This document shows, piece by piece, positions 1 to 10,600 of a stretch of DNA of 64,000 bases. The position numbers and the translations under genes were made by a program. Numbering within the stretch: position 1 is the stretch's first letter; the number at the start of each line of letters is the position of its first letter. The DNA is from Sapria himalayana (taxonomy: Eukaryota; Streptophyta; Magnoliopsida; Malpighiales; Rafflesiaceae), in the NCBI GenBank assembly GCA_029783825.1, contig JAREIK010002279.1, positions 63,361 to 127,360 of the forward strand, in the 5' to 3' direction. The notes below the pieces were generated by a model. The model was not told the DNA's origin. It did no database searches and worked only from the letters and a program-made list of their open reading frames with translations.

Positions 1-2470
1 AATTTATTTTGTTCCTCTCTCAACTCTAGAATGATTGCTAAACTCTAACCAAAATAATAGGAGCTTTTACTTTATCTCTATTATGTCTCATCATATTTGA
101 TGTTGAATCACTGGGCTATTAAAGGTAATTTGACTCATGTACGCTAACAGACTAAACCAAAGTTGTACCCCAATGTGTTGAAATAGCTAGTTGTTGAGGA
201 TGCTATTTATATTAAATATTGTAATTTCTTCTAAAATATCTCTCATGCACATACTCAAAGATATTTTTTTAAAACATAGTTCACCTCTAAAAAAATAATG
301 ACCTTGTAGCCTATTAGAACAAACTAGCCCCATGGAGGTTTGAGCAGGGCAAGAAGTATGGGCTCTCTTTCAATCAAGAATCAAATAATTTATTTTATTG
401 GCATGTCTAAGCGCCTTTTTTATATCCTCGTGGATATGTAAAGTATCATTTATTTGTTTTTATATTAAATGAGTTATGTATACACGCTCACAATACCCAA
501 AAAGTTGTAAATGAATCATATTCAAATGTATAAAAGGTTTTAATCATTGCTCAAAATATTAGTCTTGCATATTGACACTTGAGGTGACAAATCCAAGGGA
601 AAAGCCATTGTGATATTTCCAATCCAAAGAATTTTAGCTATAGAAAATTATAAAGAGTAGTACTCGAGCTTTAACCTTTTCTAGGGTCATGACTTTTGCT
701 CTTGAGGAATGTCCAAAGTTACAATCATTCCTATTGCAATGACTTTGCAATATAAAGATAAAATGCAGAAGCTATGATCATATCCAATACTGTGACCTTG
801 TATTATAGTGATTAAATACGTATTCATGATCATTCTTAGTGCCATAACAATATGTTCAATAGAGAGACACAAGTTATGGCATATTCTCATCGATATAATC
901 TTGTGTTCTTGATACAAAATATACAATCATGACCATTGCTAATGCTACAATAATCTAAAGCAAGAAAGAGACTGAATCCATAACTCACCCCTTGAGTCAT
1001 GACTTTATGTTACATATAAAAAAAGATAAATCTGTGACATTCCTAAAAGTTGTGAATTTCAATTTAAATTTAACACTTAGTCAATTGATTATAAAAGTGG
1101 AAAACAGGAGAATTAGGATTTAGGGTTTATGGATTAGGGTTATAGTTTATTGTTTAAAATTTAGGATTTAAAGTTTAGGGTTTATGGTTTTTTTTGGAAA
1201 ATACACACTTTATTTATCATTTAGGCACACAACTTACAAGATACTAAAAAGCTGACTAATTTAGGCCAGCCCACATAATCCTATGCACCTTAATTATCCT
1301 ATGCATAAAATACATAAATAAACATAATGCCTAATAATTTCAAGCGTACGAATACAACTAAAATCTCCTAGCATTCCCGGACGTCAGAGTTGGCAATTAG
1401 TCATTATGCGCACTACGTCCTTTCCATTCGGATTTGTCCAAGCCTTTTTGAGGAACCTGAAAGATGCACCATATTAAAATTATGCAAATATAAGATTATG
1501 CATGTGTGTGACATCCAGCATCAAGCATTTGCCTATGTCATTGCTTTGCAATGGAATACATGTAAAACTTAATACCCATAAATCCACAAGTCCATATCTA
1601 CGGCACTTTTTCAATTCATTCTCACCTCTGAATTCCACATTCTTTTGCTCCAATGATCCTCAAAAGAGTAACTATTGGGTTAGAATGCTTCCTCCTCGAG
1701 CTCCAAGAAGTGGCTGTATGTTGCACCGACAAAATATCAAAAAATATGCATGCATCGGTGTGCATGTGTGATGAGGTCCATCTCATAGTCCAATTATCTA
1801 CACGTATAACCAAGCTAGAATACAAGTAAAATTACAAATTGCTATAAAGATGGGTCTTCTGCTCCCGGGAGTGTAGCATCACCTAATTTGTAATTACAAA
1901 ATGCATTAGTGAGCCCCACTTAGAGATACTCATGGGTCGAGTTGCCCTCATTGCATGCTACATAGAGAACATAAAAGATTGTATGTGTGAGTATGTCATG
2001 ATCCGTCTATACAAGTACATGGTGCATACAAAGTCCAAAATACAAATAAGACTATAAACATAAACTACAAGTTTGAATCTTTCGCTCTCGTGTGGCTGGT
2101 CTATAATCCATTGTTTACTGGCCCTCCTTGGTGATGATTCGGATTTTTATGGTTCTCCAATTAATCATGGATTATCTGCTACTCCTGTTGGGCGATGGTA
2201 TGGTGGTCCTTTATTCTGCATGATAGGGCTAGTGGGACACACTCCAAGCTACTACTTGGTTTACTCCCGACCACTTTTCTAGGTCTCGTCAGTTGTTTGA
2301 ATGTTATTATCCCGGCTTGCTAGTGGGGCCTTCTACAAGCTGGTGGTCCATACTTCTGGCTGCTTCCAGGACTTGCTGGCCCCTCTAAATGCTACACCAA
2401 AATGCACAAGAATATGTGCACTTGTTTACTGTGGTCCGTCGCTATGTGTGTGTGGTGCAGCAGTATCAAG
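1..2470 (+). repeat. Block A: non-satellite 2.5-kb segment, left copy of an inverted pair
   Basis: This segment has ordinary base composition, unlike the A/T-rich satellite that follows. Read as reverse complement, 32441-34917 matches it along its whole length; the first 200 bases differ at only a handful of positions. It ends where the satellite octamer tract begins, just after GCAGCAGTATCAAG. Position 1 coincides with the point where the other copy gives way to satellite, so the true left edge may lie at or beyond the window edge. I recognise no protein domain, LTR or terminal inverted repeat. Short ORFs inside (687-926 minus, 1502-1771 plus, 2073-2492 plus with two in-frame stops) have counterparts in A'. 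Their differences change amino acids at least as often as not, so they look neutral. The origin of the block is unknown; it could be a captured genomic fragment, an unrecognised transposon or a non-satellite part of a higher-order unit. Confidence 0.85.
1111..1190 (+). repeat. Degenerate telomere-like heptamer tract in block A
   Basis: About eleven 7-bp units resembling the plant telomere repeat TTTAGGG run in near-continuous register (for example TTTAGGG, TTTATGG, GTTATAG, TTTAAAG). The tract is followed by a T-run. The counterpart in block A' (33731-33812) keeps a cleaner 7-bp register on the opposite strand. It is an interstitial, decayed telomere-type tract rather than an active telomere. 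Whether it came from a real telomere or from slippage of a TTTAGG-like seed cannot be decided from this window. Confidence 0.7.
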
Positions 2471-3979
2471 GTTTAGGAGTTTAGTAAATTAAGTATTTAG
2501 GTATTTTGTGGTTTATAGGGTTTATTTAAATAATTAAATAACAAAAAAATTATTTTTATGATTTTTTCTCATTTTCAAGGTTATAACCATCGAAAATATT
2601 ATAATTTTTAATTTTTTTCAAATGTTAATACAATATTTATTTATAATAATCATAAAAATTAAATAATATGTAAATTTAATATAAATAATTTTATTGATCG
2701 ATATTATAATACTGATAATAAAATAGATTAATAACCTATTATTAATAAGATGGATATTAATTAAAATATATTTGCAAAACCTAAAACGATTCAAAATCAA
2801 AGTAAAATATATTACTAAATAATTATTTTTTATTTTTAAATTTTTGATTCTTTTTATAAGCTTATAAATTTTTTTGATGAAGATAAATTATTTAAATTAT
2901 ATGTCTCATTCATAATTTTATTTTGCAATTAATATTTCTATAAAAATAAACTAATAAATAATTAAAATGAATATTAAAATTATAAAGAATACAAATAAAA
3001 ATTAGATTTATGATTAATTATTTAGGGTACACCGGTTTAATGGTTTAAGTATTTAGGAGTTTAGGAGTTTAGTGATTTAAGTGTATAGGCATTTAGTATT
3101 TATATGTTTTATTTAAATATTGAAATAACAAAAAAATTATTTTTTTAATTTTTTATCAATTTTGAAGTTATACCTTTATAAATATAATAATTTTTAAATT
3201 TTTTTCAAATGTGAATACAATATTTAGTTATAATAAACTTAATAATTATATTTCATGTAAATTAAAAATAAACAATTTTATTGACAGATATTAATAAACT
3301 AAATATAAATATAAATATAATAATGATCAAAAAATAAATTAATAAACTATTATTTATTGATAGATATTTATATATTATTTATAAAAACATTAACTTTAAA
3401 GATGGTTTAAATGTTTAAGTCTTTAAGGGTTTTGAGGTTTAGGAGTTTAATGATTTAAGCATTTAGGCATTTAGTAGTTTATAGGTTTTATATAAATAAT
3501 AAAATAACAAAAAATTTATTTTTGTGATTTTATCTCATTTTCAAAGATGATAACCTTTAAAAATATAAAAATTTTTAAATTATTTTCAAATGTAAATATA
3601 ATATTTAGTTATAATAATCTTTATAATTTATATATCATGTAAATTCAATATAAACAATTTTATTAATAAATATTGTAATAATGATCAAAAATTAAATTAA
3701 TAATCTATTATTAATAAGATAGATATCAATTAAAATATAATTACAAAACATAAAATGATTCAGAATCAAAGCAAAATATATTACTATATAATAATTTTTT
3801 TTTGAAAATTTTTTTTTTAAAAAGTTTATCTATAATTTTTAGATGAAAAATAATTTATATAAATTATTTTTGTCAAGCTCAATTTATTTTGTAATTAATA
3901 TTTATATATATATAAACAAATAAATAATTAAAATGAATTTTTAAAATTATAATGAAAAAAAATGAGATTTATTATTTAT

Positions 3980-4140
3980 TATTTAGGGATACTGTTTTAA
4001 TTTAAATTAGTTCTGTCTCACAAATAATTTCTTTTGTAATTAATATTTCTATAAAAATAAACTGATAAATAATTAAAATAAAAATTTAAAATTATACTGA
4101 ATAAAAAATAAAATGAGATTTATGATTTATTATTAATTTT
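3980..4140 (+). repeat. Duplicated monomer tail (makes a long monomer)
   Basis: This block begins with AATTTAAATTAG and TCTGTCTCAC, then repeats the order of motifs that normally closes a monomer: AATTTATTTTGTAATTAAT, TAAACTGATAAATAATTAAA, ATGAGATTTATGATTTATTA. The tail module therefore occurs twice in succession and lengthens the monomer from about 590 to about 740 bp. Equivalent blocks lie near 7010-7160, 11810-11950, 18740-18900 and 26390-26530. In reverse orientation they lie near 29500-29640, 30830-30960, 40680-40810, 42020-42170, 54550-54720, 58270-58430 and 61540-61700. Confidence 0.65.
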
Positions 4141-5317
4141 TACCAGTTTAATGATTTAAGTATTTAGAGGTTTTGCCGTTTAGAAGTTTAGTGATTTATG
4201 TTTTTAGGTATTTAGTGGTTTATAGGTTTTATTTAAACAATGAAATAACAAAAAAAATATTTTTGATATTTTTTCACATTTTCAAAGGTTATAATCTTTG
4301 AAAATATTATAATTTTTAATTTTTTTAAAAATGTGAATACAATTTTTAGTAATAATAATCATTATAATTATATATAATATAAACTAAATATAATCAATTT
4401 TATTGATAGATATGATATCAATTATCAAAAAATAAATTAATATGCTATTATTAATATGATAGATATAAATTAATATATAATTAAAAAACCTAAAATGATT
4501 CAAAAACAATGTAAACTTAATTACTAAATAATATTTTTGTTTTTTAGTTTTTGCTTCTTTGTATATACTTATATATTATTTTTATGAAAAATAAATTATT
4601 TAAATTATATTTGTATCACTCAAAAAATTTATTTTTGTTATTTTTTCTCAATTTTGAAGGTTATAACCTTTGAAAATATAACAAATTTTAAATTTTATTT
4701 ATATGTGAATACTATATTTAGTTATGATAATCTTAATAATAATATATCTTGTAAATTCAATATAAACAATTATATTGAAATATATTATATTAATGATCAA
4801 AAAATAAATTAATAAACTATTATTAATAAGATAGATATTATTTTAAATATATTTGCAAAACATAAATTGATTCAAAATCAAAGTAAAATATATTACAAAA
4901 TAATACTTTCTTTAATGGTTTGCTTCTTTTTATAAGTTTATATTTTTTGTTATTAAAAGTAAATTATTTAAATTATATTTTTCTTCCTCATAATTTTTTT
5001 TTAATTTATAATTCTATAAAAATAAACTAATAAATAATTAAAATAAATATTTAAAATTATAATGAATATAAATAAAATAGATATTTATTATTTATGATTT
5101 AGGATATACTAGTTTAATGGTTTAAGTATATAGGTGTTTTGGGGTATAGTGATTTAAGTGTTTAGGCCATTAGTGATTTATAGTTTTTATTTAAAGAATG
5201 AAAAAATAAAAAATTAAATTCTTTGATTTTTTTTAATTTTTGAAAGTTATAACCTTTGAAAATATAATAATTCTTAATTTTTTTAAATGTTTATATAATA
5301 TTTAGTTATAATATTCT

Positions 5318-5567
5318 TAATTTTAGTTTTTGCAATTATATTTTAATTTATATCATTCATATTAATAATACTTTCTTAATTTTGTATTGATCATTATTAT
5401 AATATCTATTAATAAAATAATTTATATTGAGTTTATATTATATATAATGTAAACTCAATATAAATAATTTTATTAATAGATATTATAATAATGATCAATA
5501 CAAAATTAATAAAGTATTATTAATAAGAATGATATTAATTAAAATATAATTGCAAAAACTAAAATTA
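5318..5567. repeat. Near-perfect 250-bp palindrome within the satellite
   Basis: Two arms of about 125 bp face each other across the axis near 5442/5443 with almost no spacer (centre TTATATATAA). The right arm is ordinary forward monomer sequence, including AATAATGATCAATAC. The left arm is its reverse complement with only several mismatches, including the reciprocal GTATTGATCATTATT. The match stops just after the AAACTAAAATTA motif. It is a local inverted duplication of part of one monomer and could extrude a long hairpin. Confidence 0.8.
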
Positions 5568-7292
5568 TTCAATATCAAAATAAAATATATTATAAAATAA
5601 TAAATTAATGTTTTTAAAATTTTGCTTCTTTTTATAACCATATATATTTTTTATGATAAAAAATAAATTATTTAAAGTTGATATGTCTCACTAATAATTT
5701 AATTTTAATTAATATTTCTATAAAAATAAACTGATAAATAATTAAAATAAAAATTTAAAATTATACTTATAAAAATTAAAATGAGATTTATGATTTATTA
5801 TTAAAGTATACCAATTTAATTGTTTAAGTTTTAAGAAGTTTTGTCATTCAGGAGATAGCGATTTATGTTTTTAGGCATTTAGTGGTTTATAGGTTTTATT
5901 TAAACAATAAAATAACAAAAAAAATTTGTAATTTTTTGTCATTTTTATAGGTTATAACCTTTGAAAATATAATAATATTTAATATTTTTTGAAATGTGAA
6001 TACAATATTTAGTTATAATAATTTTAATAATTATATATCATATAAATTCAATATAAACAATTTTATTGATAGATATTATAATAATGATCAAAAATTAAAT
6101 TAATAAACTATTAATAATAAGATTAATATTAATTAAAAAATGTTTACAAAACCCAAATTGATTCAAAATTAAAGTAAAAAATTTTACTGGATAATAATTT
6201 TTAATTTTTAAATTTTCACTTCTTTTATAAGCGTATATTTTTATTTTGATAAAAAATAAATTATTTAACTTATATTTCTCACACTTATAATTTATTTTGT
6301 AATAAATATTTATATAAAAATAAACCTATAAATAATAAAAATGAATATTTAAAATAATAATAAATTGAAATAAAAATTAGATTTCTTTATTATTAAATAG
6401 CATATAGCAGTTTAATGGTTTATGTATTTAGGCATTACGGGCCTTAGGAGTTTACTGATTTAACTGTGTATGCATTTTGTGGTTTATTAGTTTTATTTAA
6501 AAATCAAAATAACAAAATATTTATTTTTATTATTTTTTGATATTTTCAAAGGTTATAACATTTGAAAATATAATATTTTTTAAATTTTTTTAAAATGTGA
6601 ATTCAATATTTAGTTATAATAATCATTATATTTATATATCATATAAATTCAATATAAACAATATTATTTATAAATAATCTAAAAATGATCAAAAAATAAA
6701 TTGATAATCTATTATTAATAAGATAAATAACAATTAAAATATAATAAAAAATTCTAAAGTGATTCAGAAGAAATCAAAATATATTACTATATAATAATTT
6801 GTTGTTTTGAAATTTTTTTTTCTTTTAAAATTTTATCCATATTTTTTTGATGAAAATTAATTTATATAAATTATATTTGTCTAACTCATAATTTATTTTT
6901 AATTAATATTTATATAAAAATAAACAAATAAATATTTAAAATCAATATTTATAATTATAATGAAAAAAGATATATTGAGATTTATTCGTTATTATTTTGG
7001 GTATACCAATCTAATTTAAATTAGATCTGTCTCACTAATAATTTATTTTGTAATTAATATTTCTATAATAATAAACTGATAAATAATTAAAATAAAAAAT
7101 TAAAATTATACTGAATAAATATTAAAATGAAATTTATGAATTATTATTAATGTATAACATTTTAATAATTTAAGTATTTAAAGGTTGTTTCGTTTATGAC
7201 TTTAGTGATATATGTTTTTAGGCATTTAGTGGTTTATAGGTTTTATTTAAACAATGAAATAACAAAAAAATTATTTTTGGTATTTTTTGACA

Positions 7293-7318
7293 TTTTCAAA
7301 GGTTATAACCTTTGAAAA
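7293..7318. repeat. 26-bp perfect palindrome of the satellite monomer (type example)
   Basis: The half-site TTTTCAAAGGTTA is followed immediately by its exact reverse complement, giving a 26-bp dyad with core GGTTATAACC. I checked further exact copies at 10741-10766, 13274-13299, 24035-24060, 27265-27290 and 39520-39545. Most other monomers carry the same dyad with one to a few changes, on both polarities. It is the most recognisable fixed landmark of each monomer and lies about 60-80 bp after the octamer tract. Its function, if any, is unknown; candidates are a protein-binding dyad or a hairpin-forming site. Confidence 0.85.
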
Positions 7319-7689
7319 TATAATAAATTTAAAATTTTTTAAAAATGTGAATACAATATTTAGTAATAATAATCATTATAATTATATATAATATAGACTA
7401 AATATATACAATTTTATTGATAGAATGATATAAATTAACAAAAAATAAATTAATATGATATTATTAATATGATAGATATAAATTAAAATATAATTGCAAA
7501 ACCTTAAAATATTCAAAATCAAAGTAAAATTTATTACTAAATAAGAATTCATTTTTTTAGTTTTTGCTTCTTTTTATTTGCTTATATATTTTTTTGTTGA
7601 AAAATAAAATATTTAAATTATATTTATATCACTCATAATTTATTTTGTAATTAATATTTTAGTAAATTATTTAAATTATATTTAATGTT

Positions 7690-10600
7690 TACAAGTTTAA
7701 AGGTTTAAGTATTTAGGGGCTTTTGTGTTTAGGAGTTTAGAGATTTAAGTATTTAGGCATTTAGTGGTTTATAAGTGTTATTTTAACAATGATATAACAA
7801 AAAATTAATTTATATTATTTTTTTAATTTTTGTAGGTTATAACCTTTGAAAATATAATAATTTTTAAATTTTTTTCAAATGTAAATATAATATATAATTA
7901 TAATAATCTTAATAATTATAAGTCATTTAAATTCAATATAAATAATTATATTGCAAGATATTATAATAATGATCAAAAAAAATTTAATAAACTATTATTA
8001 ATAAGATAGATATTATTTAAAATATATTTGCAAAATCTAAATTTATTCAAATTCAAAGTAAAATATATTACTTAATAATAAATTTTTTAATGTTTTGCTT
8101 TTTTTATAACTTTATATTTTTTTATTAAAAATTAATTATTTTAATTAATTTGTCTTACACATAATTTATTTTGTAATTTGTAATTCTATAATAATAAACT
8201 AATAAATAATTAAAATAATTTTTTAAAATTATAATGAATACAAATAAAATTGAGATTTATTATTTATTATTCAAGATATACCGATTTAATGGTTTAAGTT
8301 TTTAGGTGTTTTTGGGTTTAGGAGTTTAGTGATTTAAGTGTTTAGACCTTTAGTAAATTATAATTAATATCTAATGAATTAAAAAACAAAAAATTTAATT
8401 TTTTGAATTTTTTTAATTTTTGAAGGTTGTAACCATTGAAAATATAATAAATTTAATTTTTTTAAATCTAAATATAATATTTAGTTATAATCATCTTAAT
8501 AATTATATATAATGTAAACTAAATATAAATAATTTTATTTATAGATTTTATAATAATGATCAAAAAATAAATTAATAAACTAGTATAAATAAGAATGATA
8601 TAAATTAATATAGAATTGTAAAATCTAAAATGATTCAAAATCAAAATAAGATATATTACTAAATAATAATTTTTTATTTTAAAAATTTTGCCTCATTTTA
8701 TAAGCATATATATTTTTTTGATGAAAAATAAATTATTTAAATTATATATGTCTCACTAATAATTTATATTGTAATTAATATTTCTATAAAAATAAACTGA
8801 TAAATAATTAAAATGAATATTTCAAATTATAATGAATACTAATAAAACTGAGATTTATGATTTATTATTCAGACTATACTAATTTAATATTTTGAGTATT
8901 TATGGGCTTCGTGGTTTAGGAGTTTAGTTATTTTAATATTTAGTCATTTAGTGGTTTATAGGTTTTATATAAAAAATAAAATAACAAAAAATTTATTTTT
9001 GTTATTTTTTCTCATTTTTTAAAGTTATAACCTTTGAAAATATAATAATTTTTAAATTTTTTTTTGAAAAGTGAATACAATATGATGTTATAATAATCAT
9101 AATAATTATATATAATTTAAATTCGATATAAACTATTTTATTGATATTTATTATAATAATGATCATAAAAGAGTAATAACCAATTATTAATAAGATATAT
9201 TTTTTTAAAAATATATTTGCTAAAGGTAAAATGACTCAAAATCAAAGAGAAAAATTTTAGTAAATATTAATTTTAAATTTTTTAATTTTTGTATCCATTT
9301 ATAAGCCTATATATTTGTATATGTAAAATAAATTATTTAAATTATATTTGTCTCACTAATAATTTATTTTTTAATTTATATTTCTATAAAATTAAACTAA
9401 TAAATAATTAGAATGTATATTTAAAATTATAATGAATACAAAAAAAATGAGATTTATGATTTATTATTTAAGTCATAAATATTTAATTGTTTATGTTTTT
9501 CGTGGTTTTGGGCTTAAGGAGTATATTGATTTATATGTTTATACATTTTCGTGTTTATAGGTTGTATTTAATCAATGAAATAACAAAAAATTTATTTTTA
9601 TGAATTTTCGTGATTTTCAAAGGTTATAACCTTTAAAAATATAATAATTTTTTAATAGTTCTAAAATATGAATACAATACTTAGTTATAATAAACTTAAT
9701 AATTATATTCGTTGTAGATTCAATATAAAAAAATGTATTAATATATATAATAATAATGATCAAAAAATAAATTAATAAACTATTATTAAAAAGATATATA
9801 TTAATTAAAATATATTTGCAAAACCCAAAATAATTCAAATTCAAAGTAAATTATATTACTAAATGAAATTTTAAATTTTTAAAATTTTTTTTTCATAAAA
9901 AATAATTTATTTAAATTATATATGTCTCACTCATTATTTATTTTGTAATTAATATTTCTATAAAAATAAATTAATAAATAATAAAAATAAATATTTAAAA
10001 TTATAATGAATACAAATAAAAATGAGATTTATTATTTATTATTTAGGTTATATATGTTTAATGGTTTAAGTATTTAGGGGGTTTTGGGGTTTAGTAGTCA
10101 GAGATTTAAATGTTTAATCATTTAGTGGTTTATAAGTTTTATTTTAATAATAAAATAATAAAAAATTATTTTAGTTATTTTTTATCATTTTTGAAGGTTA
10201 TAACCTTTGAAAATATAATAATTTTTAAATTTTTTTCAAATATAAATATAATATTTAGTTATAATAACTTAATAATTATTAAACATTTTAATTGAATATA
10301 AGTAATTTTATTGTTCGATATTATAAAAATGATCAAATAATAAATTAATAATCTATTATTAATAAGATTGATCACAATTAAAATATAATTGCGAAACCTA
10401 TATATAATGATTCAAAATCAAAGTAAAATATATTACTAAATAATAATTTTTTGTTTTAAAATTTTTACTTCTTTATATAAGCTTATTTTTTTTTGATTAA
10501 AAATAAATTATTAAAATTATATTTGTCTCACTCATTATTTATTTTGTGATTGATATTTGTATAAAAAAATAAAGTAATAAATAAATAAAATGAATATTTA

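Larger units (their letters stand above)
2471..7689 (+). repeat. Forward satellite array, segment 1 (about 590-bp monomers)
   Basis: Gene-free, extremely A/T-rich tandem array. Monomers can be counted by the GGTTATAACC-type dyad near 2580, 3165, 3545, 4275, 4655, 5245, 5948, 6550 and 7300. Spacings cluster near 590 with shorter (about 380) and longer (about 700-750) variants. Each dyad is preceded by an 8-bp-periodic G-bearing tract. The part 2471-4230 is mirrored by reverse-complement sequence running from 32440 down to about 30750. A unique piece with AAAGATGGTTTAAATG near 3400 recurs near 31500. The mirror then skips about 1.6 kb (roughly 4230-5880) and resumes with 5900-7150. ORFs in this stretch are translations of A/T-rich repeat and are not genes. 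Confidence 0.9.

Noticed and set aside
687..926. 79-residue minus-strand ORF with a counterpart at 33995-34225
   Set aside because: Similarity follows simply from the inverted duplication. Many differences are amino-acid changing and no domain is recognised.
1111..1190. True telomere end
   Set aside because: The heptamers are few and degenerate, and unrelated sequence follows on both sides; it is interstitial.
2073..2492. Two in-frame ORFs (69 and 63 residues) near the right edge of block A
   Set aside because: They are separated by stops. The A' counterpart (32419-32610) differs at many residues, with no sign of protein-level constraint, and there is no recognisable family.
2618..2800. Minus-strand ORF rich in Ile/Asn/Tyr; similar ones at 9617-9844, 24038-24265 and (opposite strand) 45736-45918, 60496-60744
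   Set aside because: These are the same stretch of the satellite monomer translated repeatedly. The composition is that of A/T-rich DNA, frames are broken in most monomers and no domain is visible.
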